Part shown: positions 9,618-17,141 of the stretch, in pieces
How positions within the stretch are numbered: position 1 is the stretch's first letter
Layout: each line of letters starts with the position of its first letter
Source of the DNA: Pseudomonas viridiflava
GTDB lineage: Bacteria > Pseudomonadota > Gammaproteobacteria > Pseudomonadales > Pseudomonadaceae
NCBI RefSeq assembly: GCF_900580865.1
Contig: NZ_UTBZ01000095.1
Location: forward strand, 62,001 to 126,000
Direction of reading: 5' to 3'
Length of the DNA: 64,000 nt
Notes under the pieces: generated by a model
The model's database searches: none
The model's input: only the letters and a program-made list of their open reading frames with translations
What the model was told of the DNA's origin: nothing
Position numbers and translations under genes: made by a program

Positions 9618-10388
9618 ATGTCCCGAACCCTGATGTCACTCGTCGCATTGATCGTTGCCGTGTACCTGGTGCTGTGCGCGGCGCTGTTCTTTTTGCAGCG
9701 CTCGCTGATCTATTTTCCGCAGCCCAATGCCGTCACAAGCACCGCCTCACAACTGACCTTGTCGATGCCGGACGCGCAGATTTCGGTGCTCACCCGCGAG
9801 CGTGGCGGGCCTCGGGCGCTGATCTATTTCGGCGGCAACGCCGAGGATGTGTCGCGCAATCTGCCTGAATTTGCCGAGGCGTTTCCCGATTACGCGGTGT
9901 ATCTGCTCAACTATCGCGGCTTTGGTGGCAGCAGTGGTTCCCCGTCCGAAGCGGCGATTGCCGAGGATGCCTTGGCGCTGTTCGATCAGGTGTACGCCAG
10001 CCACCCGCAGATTTCGCTAATTGGCCGCAGCCTGGGATCGGGCGTCGCCGTGCGTCTGGCCAGTCAGCGACCGGTGCAACAGCTGATTCTGGTGACGCCT
10101 TACAACAGCCTCGCAGAAATCGCGGCGCAGCAATATCCGTGGGTGCCGGTGAAATGGTTGCTCAAGGATCGCTTCGAATCCGGCAAATACGCCGCGCATG
10201 TCCGCGTGCCGACGTTGCTGCTCGCGGCCAGTGACGATGAGGTGATTCCGCGCGCCAGCACCCAGCGTTTGCTGGAGAGTTTCCCGCAAGGCGTGGCGGT
10301 GCTCAGGGTGGTGCCGGAGTCGGGGCATAACTCGATTTCCGAGCGTGCGCAGTATTTGCAGTGGATGGGGGATGTGTTGAATCGGTGA
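9618..10388 (+). CDS. membrane-anchored alpha/beta hydrolase (BEM46/YfhR-like)
   Basis: This 256-residue protein starts with one membrane anchor (MSLVALIVAVYLVLCAALFF) followed by an alpha/beta hydrolase fold. YFGGNAED and LNYRGFGGSSG are typical of the BEM46/ABHD13 group. The nucleophile elbow is GRSLGSG. The Asp is in ASDDEVIP and the His in SGHNS. The substrate is unknown; serine esterase activity is the family expectation. Confidence 0.85.
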   Translation: MSRTLMSLVALIVAVYLVLCAALFFLQRSLIYFPQPNAVTSTASQLTLSMPDAQISVLTRERGGPRALIYFGGNAEDVSRNLPEFAEAFPDYAVYLLNYRGFGGSSGSPSEAAIAEDALALFDQVYASHPQISLIGRSLGSGVAVRLASQRPVQQLILVTPYNSLAEIAAQQYPWVPVKWLLKDRFESGKYAAHVRVPTLLLAASDDEVIPRASTQRLLESFPQGVAVLRVVPESGHNSISERAQYLQWMGDVLNR

Positions 10389-10429
10389 TAGTGGTCTGCC
10401 TGTGTCTTTTGTATTGTTTTCAGTGACGC

Positions 10430-10499
10430 CATCGCGAGCAGGCGAAGGCCTACAGGGGAACGCATTCCAAATGCAGGAGTGAGCCTGCTCGCGATAGCG
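10430..10499. repeat. degenerate family A REP doublet
   Basis: A damaged ATCGCGAGCAGGC arm faces an intact GGAGTGAGCCTGCTCGCGAT arm. The left copy has lost its CTCACTCC segment. The rest of the 274-base gap shows nothing else. Confidence 0.7.
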
Positions 10500-10662
10500 T
10501 CATCCGGCGCAACATAGCGCTCTGTTTGATTCCACTGTTCGTCGCTTCGCCGTAAAGCCTTCACCGCCCCTTGAACCAAGTCCAAAAAGCCCAGTCCTAC
10601 TCGCGCCGCTTTCTGCGGTTCACTCAACTTTTGCGCTGTCCCCCTTCAGAGCTGCCCGTCTC

Positions 10663-11529
10663 ATGCGCCACGCCGTTCGCTCGTCTCGCTTCGTTTCGCT
10701 GTGCCTGCTGATCCTTTCCCCCCTGTTCGCTGCAACCGCCCATGCCGGTGCGGAGCGGCAACTGGTGGCCGCCATCAACGACTATCGCGCCCATCCGCAA
10801 CGCTGCGATCGGCGCCCGGCGCAACGGCTGGCACCGTTGGCGCTGAAGTCGAACCTGGCCTTGCCGATCGGTTATCGCTACGCCGGGGGCATGCGTGAAG
10901 CGCTGAAGTCGTCCGGCTACTCCGCCGTTGCGGTGCGCAGTATTCGCGTGACCGGTGCCGAGGACGCCGAAGAAGCTTTCGACCTGCTGCAAGACGAGCA
11001 CTGCGCCGCGCTGCTGGATGCGAGCTACGCCGACATCGGTGTCAGTCGTTCGCGCAATGAATGGCAAGTGGTGTTGGCGCAACCGGTGCTCGACAGCCGC
11101 GTTGGCGATAACCGCAGCGTCGGCAAGGCGCTGCTCGCTGAGGTCAACGCCGCGCGCGCCCGGCCACGGATGTGCGGACGCCAGCGCTTCGCCGCCGCCC
11201 GGCCGCTGAGCTGGAACGCCGCGCTGGGCGCCGCCGCACAGGGGCACAGCAAAGCCATGGCTTACGGCAACTACTTCGCACACCGCGATCCGGACGGCGA
11301 CATGCCCGCCGATCGCGCCCGCGCGGCCGGCTATCGCGGTCGGCAAATCGGCGAAAACATTGCAGCCGGGCAGAGTTCACCGGGCAAGGCCATGGCCGGA
11401 TGGCTGGCCAGCCCCGGGCATTGCGCCAATCTGATGAACCCGATGTTTACCCAGGTCGGCGCCGGGTTTGCCAGTGAGGCACGCAGTGATGAAGGGGTTT
11501 ACTGGACGATGGTGTTTGGTGCGCAGTGA
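10663..11529 (+). CDS. secreted CAP-domain (SCP/PR-1-like) protein
   Basis: This 288-residue protein has a signal peptide (cleavage near AHA-GA). The N-terminal half (30-145) has RQLVAAINDYRAHP and resembles a degenerate CAP repeat. A clear CAP domain lies at about 150-285: LLAEVNAARARP, HSKAMAYGNYFAHRDPDG, IGENIAAGQ and HCANLMNPMFTQVGAGF. The His/Glu pocket residues are present in the second half. Bacterial CAP proteins have no settled function; cell-wall or lipid binding is usual speculation. The last 31 bases overlap the convergent DHH gene. Confidence 0.87.
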   Translation: MRHAVRSSRFVSLCLLILSPLFAATAHAGAERQLVAAINDYRAHPQRCDRRPAQRLAPLALKSNLALPIGYRYAGGMREALKSSGYSAVAVRSIRVTGAEDAEEAFDLLQDEHCAALLDASYADIGVSRSRNEWQVVLAQPVLDSRVGDNRSVGKALLAEVNAARARPRMCGRQRFAAARPLSWNAALGAAAQGHSKAMAYGNYFAHRDPDGDMPADRARAAGYRGRQIGENIAAGQSSPGKAMAGWLASPGHCANLMNPMFTQVGAGFASEARSDEGVYWTMVFGAQ

Positions 11530-12440
11530 CTGCCAGCGTCCAGCCCCAATTTCAACAGTTCCTTGCGCAACATTGACGGTGCTCGCACGGCCAATTCGGC
11601 CTGCCAATCGAGTAGCAATAAGCGATTGAGCTTCTGCTGGCTGAGCTCGGCTGGCGCCAGAAAGCAGCTTTTACGGTCGCGAATGCTGATCACATTCAAC
11701 AGCCAGTCATCGCCCTGCTCTGCCATCCAGCGATTGATTGTCGGCCGGTGTTTTTGCAGCAAGGCGTCGGCATCCCACACGGTCATTTGCGCGAATACCT
11801 GAGGCAGGTGGGTTTCTGGCTTCATCTGTTTCAGATCGGCGGCCAATGCGGCGGCAAGGTCAGATTCAATCGCGGCCTGGCATTCGCTGAAATACTGCGC
11901 CGGCCAGTCCGCCGGCAAGCGCGCCAGCCGCGCGAGCGATTCATACGCTTGAACGTCCAATGCTGTGGTCATTTTCCCGGTGAGATTCAAGGTGTTGTCG
12001 AGAATCGCTGTGGCCAGTAGCGCCGCGCTTTGCTGACTGATTTTCGGCAACAAATCAGCCGCGCCCCAACGCTGAAAGACCTGTGTGGCGGCAGCACCGA
12101 CAGGACGGATATCGGCGGCACAACCGAGTCTCTGCGCCCAGTAGTGCTCGTAACCGGGATGATGGTCGATGACTTCCACCACCTGATCGAGCACCACTAT
12201 CGGGTCGAAATGGTGATGGTCCGAGATATCCACCAGAACAAACTCATCCTGTGCTGTCGGCACGTAATCATCGAGCGCTTCACCGTTGATCTTCAGACGT
12301 TCGGGAATGCTGGCATTGAGCGGCGCACCGCTGACCGCCCGGGCCGCCACGCCCTGGCAGTTCAGCAGTTCGGCATACGCAATGCAGCAGGCATATGCAT
12401 CAATGTCCAGGTAAGCCGAACCGGCCGTCACCACTCTCAC
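11499..12440 (-). CDS. DHH-family phosphoesterase of the selD operon
   Basis: This 313-residue protein carries the DHH phosphoesterase metal motifs: DIDAY (D12, D14), DISDHHHFD (D71), IDHHPG (D92, H93, H94) and AILDNTLN (D148). A C-terminal domain shares features with DHHA2-like substrate domains. Relatives hydrolyse pyrophosphate, polyphosphate, short oligonucleotides or cyclic dinucleotides, and which applies here is unclear. It is the last gene of a four-gene operon headed by selD, and its start overlaps the stop of the NifS-like gene by ATGA. Linkage to selenophosphate synthesis suggests a phosphorylated selenium or pyrophosphate substrate, but this is inference. Confidence 0.8.
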   Translation of the reverse strand: MRVVTAGSAYLDIDAYACCIAYAELLNCQGVAARAVSGAPLNASIPERLKINGEALDDYVPTAQDEFVLVDISDHHHFDPIVVLDQVVEVIDHHPGYEHYWAQRLGCAADIRPVGAAATQVFQRWGAADLLPKISQQSAALLATAILDNTLNLTGKMTTALDVQAYESLARLARLPADWPAQYFSECQAAIESDLAAALAADLKQMKPETHLPQVFAQMTVWDADALLQKHRPTINRWMAEQGDDWLLNVISIRDRKSCFLAPAELSQQKLNRLLLLDWQAELAVRAPSMLRKELLKLGLDAGSHCAPNTIVQ

Positions 12441-13633
12441 AAGGCGTGCTCCTCAAGCCGTATTGCAGATGCGCTCAGCGGCAAATTCAAGGCCTGGGCG
12501 ATGCCGGCCAGAATTCGTTCGTAGGCGATCTGACACTGTTCCTCGGCAATGGAAATTCGCACGGTGCTCGCGGCGATCCGCTCAGGGTAGCCCAATTGCG
12601 TGACGGTATTGGACAGGTTGTTTTTCTTGTCCGAACAGGCTGATCCACCCGTGATGTAGATCGCCTGGTTGTTCAATGCCCACTGCAGTTTTTTGGTGTT
12701 GATCCCCGGCAGTGCGACGAAGCTGACGCAGGGCACTCGTGGCGCTTGCTGTCCGATTACAACCACCTCACCGAGCAAGCCTTGCAGTTGCTTTTCAAAG
12801 CACTCCCTTGCGTGCTGCACCTCGTCTTTGCTGTGCGAGTACTTGGCGTGCTTTTCCTGCAGAGCAGTTTCGATTGACAGAATGCCCGGGTAATTCTGCG
12901 TGCCACCGCGCAGCCCGCCCTCCTGGCCACCGCCTGCAATCAACGGCGACAAGTCGTAACGATTCTTCGCATACAGAAAACCTGCGCCAGGCAGCGCGCC
13001 GAATTTGTGTCCCGAGGCAATGGCGAAGTCGACGCCGAATGCCTGTAGATCCACAGGGATTTTGCCGATCGCCTGGGTCATGTCGGAATACAGCAACCCG
13101 CCCTGCGCCTTGACCAGACGTGCGATGCTTTCGAGGGGTTGCATCACCCCGGTTTCGTTATGCACGGCCATGACGCAGACCAGCGTCGGTCGTCCTGCAT
13201 GGGCGATCAAAAATTGCTGTAGCTGTTCGAGGTCGAGCAACCCGCTTGTGTCATGACCGACGGCGACGGCGTGCAGACCTTCCAGGCAGTAACGCTTGAT
13301 GTTCTGCAGCGTACAAGCGTGTTCTATGGCCGAGTACAGCACAACCGGCCGCTCGTGCTTGTAGCGTTCGAAAAAATCATGAAACACCTGCGCGCAACCT
13401 TCGCTGGAACCGCTATTGAAAATCAGACATTGCGTGTCGACATTCAACAGTCGAGCGACGCTGCCCCGCGCCCGCTCCACTCGTTCCAGCAACTGCACAC
13501 CGAGGGCATGATTGGCATTGGGGTTGGCGCACTGTCGGGTCGAGAACAGCGCCTGGAGCATGTTGCTCACGCCAGTCGAGACCGGAGCCGAACCACAAAC
13601 ATCGGCATAAATTGCATCCACAGCGATATCCAT
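12437..13633 (-). CDS. NifS-like PLP enzyme (selenocysteine lyase/cysteine desulfurase)
   Basis: This 398-residue class V aminotransferase-fold protein should release sulfur or selenium from cysteine or selenocysteine as an enzyme-bound (per)selenide. H104 stacks on PLP, D184 binds the ring and K210 in SGHKFGALPGAG is the Schiff-base lysine. The mobile-loop catalytic cysteine is C333 in TGGSACSDKK. A GTG at 13642 is also possible, but GGAAG spaced eight bases before the ATG at 13633 favours the latter. Lying between a TauE-type transporter and a DHH phosphoesterase behind selD, it probably feeds selenium to SelD. No IscU or SufE partner is adjacent. Confidence 0.85.
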   Translation of the reverse strand: MDIAVDAIYADVCGSAPVSTGVSNMLQALFSTRQCANPNANHALGVQLLERVERARGSVARLLNVDTQCLIFNSGSSEGCAQVFHDFFERYKHERPVVLYSAIEHACTLQNIKRYCLEGLHAVAVGHDTSGLLDLEQLQQFLIAHAGRPTLVCVMAVHNETGVMQPLESIARLVKAQGGLLYSDMTQAIGKIPVDLQAFGVDFAIASGHKFGALPGAGFLYAKNRYDLSPLIAGGGQEGGLRGGTQNYPGILSIETALQEKHAKYSHSKDEVQHARECFEKQLQGLLGEVVVIGQQAPRVPCVSFVALPGINTKKLQWALNNQAIYITGGSACSDKKNNLSNTVTQLGYPERIAASTVRISIAEEQCQIAYERILAGIAQALNLPLSASAIRLEEHAL

Positions 13634-13704
13634 ATCAAACACTTCCAGTTTTCTGTTTTATGTCATTAGGATGCTGCCCGAGGTATTCGGACAGTCTTGG
13701 TTAC

Positions 13705-14475
13705 TCAGATGATCAAGCGCGCCATAAGCTGAATTGAACAGAGCAGAACGAATGCATTCAATGCACGTTTCAAATGCCTGGCCTCCAGTCGATGAGACAA
13801 GGCCGCGCCCAAAAAACCGCCCAGCACAATCCCGATCACCAGTTCACCGGTATAACCGAGAAACTCCCCCGCTGAGCCCAGCCGGCCAAACAACGCCCCG
13901 CTGGCGCCGATGATGCCGATCAGCGCCGAGGTCGAAATGGCCTGTTTGATGGGCAGACCGAACAGGCTGATCAGCACCGGCAGATAAATGAAGCCGCCTC
14001 CCTGCCCGACCAGTCCGCACAACACGCCGAGCACCAGTCCCGTCAACGGCAGCGACAGCGCCGGGTGGTTGCACAACAGGGCAACCGGCTGACGGAACAG
14101 GTACGTCACCAGTAGCGACAACAAACCCAGCAGTCCGAAAACAAACAGAATGAAGTTTTCGCTGAACGCATCGGCATGAACCGAGGCAAAAAAGTTGGCG
14201 ACGGCCATCGGTATCGCGAAGCTTCTGATCACTCGCCAATCCGGCTGAAAGCGGACGCGGTGCAGCGCAAACGAAACCAGTGAAGAGAAAAAACCCTGTG
14301 CGGAAGACAGCCCCGTGACCACTTCAATCGGTAACTTCTGACCGGACAACATCGGATAAACCAGCACCAGAAGAGGCGTCACAATGATGCCTCCACCGAT
14401 ACCGAACAGTCCCGACATGAACCCGGCCATCACTCCCACACCGGTCATGACCGGGTAGAACGTCATGGCAGTCAT
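13705..14475 (-). CDS. TauE/SafE-family transporter of the selD operon
   Basis: This 256-residue protein has about eight membrane helices and the two TauE/SafE repeats (GLFGIGGGIIVTPLL near residue 24 and GLVGQGGGFIYLPVL near 158). The family moves sulfite, sulfonates, thiosulfate or related oxyanions. Only one base separates its ATG from the selD stop, so it is probably translationally coupled to selD. A second in-frame ATG lies at 14466. In this operon a selenium or sulfur oxyanion is the natural guess for substrate; nothing in the sequence proves it. Confidence 0.85.
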   Translation of the reverse strand: MTAMTFYPVMTGVGVMAGFMSGLFGIGGGIIVTPLLVLVYPMLSGQKLPIEVVTGLSSAQGFFSSLVSFALHRVRFQPDWRVIRSFAIPMAVANFFASVHADAFSENFILFVFGLLGLLSLLVTYLFRQPVALLCNHPALSLPLTGLVLGVLCGLVGQGGGFIYLPVLISLFGLPIKQAISTSALIGIIGASGALFGRLGSAGEFLGYTGELVIGIVLGGFLGAALSHRLEARHLKRALNAFVLLCSIQLMARLII

Positions 14476-14476
14476 C

Positions 14477-15526
14477 TCAGCACACCTTGATCTTGCCCGC
14501 CCCGTGCGTCACCCGGCCAATTACCATCAGATCGGGGCACAGCGATTGCCACGCTTGTCGGTTTTCCGCCAGGCACGCTTCGCTGACGGTAAACAGCAAC
14601 CCGCCGTTGGTTTGCGGATCGTGCAGCAGAAACTTGTGCGCCAGTGACAGCTCGCCAAGGTATTCGACGTGCTGCGCATACTTTCTGATGTTGGCGAAAA
14701 CGCCGCTTTCGGAGGAAGTGACCGCCACCGCCAATGATTCGGCAGCGTCATAAAAGGCCAGTGCCGCGGTATCCAGCGTCACATCCAGCTGCCCTAGCCC
14801 GACCATTTCACTGATATGACCCATCAGACCGAAACCGGTAATGTCGGTCAGGCTGCTGACCTCGGGGCTGGCGCTCAGGGTGCGGCCAAACTCGTTGTCA
14901 CCCGTGATCAGCGCCAGGGTGTGCGCAGCAATATCCGTTTGCTCGAGAATTCCGGCCTTCAGTGCGTTGGCGAGGATGCCTACGCCCAGCGGACGCGTCA
15001 TCACCAACACATCGCCGGCCTTGGCGGTGTTGTTCTTTTTCAAACGATTTTTTTCGACCTGGCCGATGATTGAAAAGCCGTAGAGCGGTTGGCTGTTCTT
15101 GATCGTGTGCCCGCCAACGATGCTGACATTGAACTTGTTCATGACTGACTGGGCGCCGAGGATCATCTGGGTCACCTGCTCGACCGGTACCTGCTCCGGA
15201 TCGAACGCCATGATCGAGTTGGCAATCAACGGGTAACCGCCGGACGCAAAGATATCGCTCACCGCGTTGCTGGCCGCCAATTGGCCGAACACGTAAGGAT
15301 CGTTGACGATCGGCGAGAAATAATCGGTTGTGAACAGCAGGTAGTTGTCGCCGTTGTCATAAACGGCGCAATCATCGGAGGACTCGAAACCCAGCACCAC
15401 TTTGTCGTCCGAAACGGTATTGGCCGCTGCGGTTTCCGACAGGATTTTGCTTAACACGCTGGATGGGATCTTGCACCCGCATCCGCCACTCTCAGATTTA
15501 TCCATAATCTGGCAAAACGTCGACAT
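14477..15526 (-). CDS. selD: selenide, water dikinase (selenophosphate synthetase)
   Basis: SelD makes selenophosphate from selenide and ATP, the selenium donor for selenocysteine and selenouridine. This 349-residue protein has the N-terminal catalytic motif GGCGCK (C16, K19, matching C17 and K20 of E. coli). It also has TTDYFSPIV, AASNAVSDIFASGG, GGHTIKNSQPLYG, TDITGFGLMGH and DPQTNGGLL (usually DPQTSGGLL). It starts a tight operon with a TauE transporter, a NifS-like lyase and a DHH phosphoesterase. selA, selB or the selenouridine synthase gene are not in the window. An upstream GTG at 15529 is possible, but AAGGAA fits the ATG at 15526. Confidence 0.93.
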   Translation of the reverse strand: MSTFCQIMDKSESGGCGCKIPSSVLSKILSETAAANTVSDDKVVLGFESSDDCAVYDNGDNYLLFTTDYFSPIVNDPYVFGQLAASNAVSDIFASGGYPLIANSIMAFDPEQVPVEQVTQMILGAQSVMNKFNVSIVGGHTIKNSQPLYGFSIIGQVEKNRLKKNNTAKAGDVLVMTRPLGVGILANALKAGILEQTDIAAHTLALITGDNEFGRTLSASPEVSSLTDITGFGLMGHISEMVGLGQLDVTLDTAALAFYDAAESLAVAVTSSESGVFANIRKYAQHVEYLGELSLAHKFLLHDPQTNGGLLFTVSEACLAENRQAWQSLCPDLMVIGRVTHGAGKIKVC

Positions 15527-15673
15527 CACACTTCCTTAGAATCCATTTTCCGTTTTAAAAACAGAGCATTACGCCGCTCAGCACCTGTTACATCATGTTT
15601 CAGGCAGGGGCAAAATCGCACACTCTGATGACGGAAATATGACAAGGCGAATAGATTTCGACGTCTGAACAAT

Positions 15674-15713
15674 GACAACGGGATAACAGCTCAGCAGGCA
15701 TTATCCCGTTGTT
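15674..15713 (-). terminator. hairpin between hyuC and selD
   Basis: ACAACGGGATAA and TTATCCCGTTGT form a 12-bp stem with a 14-base loop just after the ureidopropionase stop. There is no clear U-tract on the minus strand. It may be a terminator or a regulatory hairpin in the selD leader. Confidence 0.5.
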
Positions 15714-15722
15714 ACTACGCAC

Positions 15723-17006
15723 TCAAGCCGCCCGCTGCCCTCCCGCCACCATCACCGAAGCCGCCAGCATCGCCCGCAACAACACCGCACACCCGGCCGC
15801 CAGATCGTCCGGCGCGGCGTTCTCGATTTCGTTGTGGCTGATGCCGCCCTCGCACGGCACGAAGATCATCCCGGCCGGGCCGAGTTCGGCGAGGAAAATC
15901 GCGTCATGCCCGGCGCCGCTGACGATGTCCATATTCGACAAACCCAGCCCTTTCGCTGCGCCGCGCACCGCTTCCACGCAACCTTTTTCGAAGTACAGCG
16001 GCGGGAAGTCCGCTGTCGGCGTCAGTTCATAGGTCAAGCCATGTTCTTCACAGGTGGCCTCGATGACTTGCTTCACCTCGGCGATCATCGAGTCCAGCCG
16101 CGCCGGTTCCAGGTGACGGAAGTCGAGGGTCATGCGCACTTCGCCGGGGATGACGTTGCGCGAGCCGGGATAGGCTTGCAGGCAACCGACGGTGCCGCAG
16201 GCGTGGGGTTGATGGCCGAGGGCGGCGCGGTTGACGGCGCCGACGATCACCGAGGCGCCGACCAGCGCGTCTTTACGCAGGTGCATCGGCGTCGGGCCGG
16301 CATGCGCTTCGACGCCACGCAGCTTGAGGTCGAACCATTTCTGCCCCAATGCACCGAGGACCACGCCGATGGTTTTCTGTTCGTCTTCGAGGATCGGGCC
16401 TTGTTCGATGTGAGCCTCGAAATAGGCGCCGACTTTGTGCCCGCTGACTTTGCGCGAACCGGCGTAGCCGATCGCATTGAGCGCTTCGCCAACGGTGACG
16501 CCGTCGGCATCGACCTTGGCGAGGGTTTCTTCGAGGGTGAATTTCTCGGCAAACACTCCCGAACCCATCATGCACGGAGCGAAGCGCGAGCCTTCTTCGT
16601 TGGTCCAGACCACCACTTCCAGCGGCGCTTCGGTTTCCACGCCGAGGTCGTTGAGCGTGCGCAGCACTTCGACACCGGCGAGCACGCCGAAACAGCCGTC
16701 GAACTTGCCGCCGGTGGGTTGGGTGTCGATGTGGCTGCCGGTCATCACCGGTGGCAGATTCGGATTGCGCCCGGGGCGACGGGCGAAGATGTTGCCGACA
16801 GCATCGACCGTGACGCTGCATCCGGCGTCCTTGCACCATTGCACGAACAGGTCGCGGGCCTGGCGGTCGAGATCGGTCAGGGCCAAGCGACAGACCCCGC
16901 CCTTGACCGTGGCGCCGAGCTTGGCCAGCTCCATGAGCGACGCCCACAGGCGGTCGCGGTTGATGTGCTGATGGCTCGATTGCAGAACGTCTACGGCTGC
17001 GTTCAT
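15723..17006 (-). CDS. hyuC: beta-ureidopropionase / N-carbamoyl amino acid amidohydrolase
   Basis: This 427-residue M20-type zinc hydrolase catalyses the last step of reductive pyrimidine degradation, splitting N-carbamoyl-beta-alanine (or the beta-aminoisobutyrate form) to the beta-amino acid, CO2 and ammonia. Metal-site motifs are GSHIDTQPTGGKFDG, WTNEEGSRF and the C-terminal SGAGHDA. HIEQGPILE and GPTPMHLRKDA match the HyuC/PydC subfamily. It lies with the NCS1 transporter, dihydropyrimidinase, PreT/PreA and a RutR-like regulator. A family A repeat separates it from the transporter gene upstream on the same strand. Confidence 0.9.
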   Translation of the reverse strand: MNAAVDVLQSSHQHINRDRLWASLMELAKLGATVKGGVCRLALTDLDRQARDLFVQWCKDAGCSVTVDAVGNIFARRPGRNPNLPPVMTGSHIDTQPTGGKFDGCFGVLAGVEVLRTLNDLGVETEAPLEVVVWTNEEGSRFAPCMMGSGVFAEKFTLEETLAKVDADGVTVGEALNAIGYAGSRKVSGHKVGAYFEAHIEQGPILEDEQKTIGVVLGALGQKWFDLKLRGVEAHAGPTPMHLRKDALVGASVIVGAVNRAALGHQPHACGTVGCLQAYPGSRNVIPGEVRMTLDFRHLEPARLDSMIAEVKQVIEATCEEHGLTYELTPTADFPPLYFEKGCVEAVRGAAKGLGLSNMDIVSGAGHDAIFLAELGPAGMIFVPCEGGISHNEIENAAPDDLAAGCAVLLRAMLAASVMVAGGQRAA

Positions 17007-17060
17007 GGGGATCTCCTCAGGCTGCTTTTCTTATGAATATTTCTCTGGTGTCGGGTAGAT

Positions 17061-17136
17061 CGCCTTCGCGAGCAGGCTCGCTCCCACAGGGGAAATGCAT
17101 TCCAAATGTGGGAGCGAGCCTGCTCGCGAAGAGGCC
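17061..17136. repeat. family A REP doublet
   Basis: CTTCGCGAGCAGGCTCGCTCC and GGAGCGAGCCTGCTCGCGAA face each other in the gap between hyuC and the NCS1 transporter gene. Confidence 0.9.
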
Positions 17137-17141
17137 ATCCG

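Noticed and set aside
2931-15526. selD as a marker for a selenium-dependent molybdenum hydroxylase, given nearby paoABC
   Set aside because: The yqeB/yqeC-type genes that mark that trait are absent and eight kilobases of unrelated genes separate the two loci. PaoABC is a known selenium-free type.
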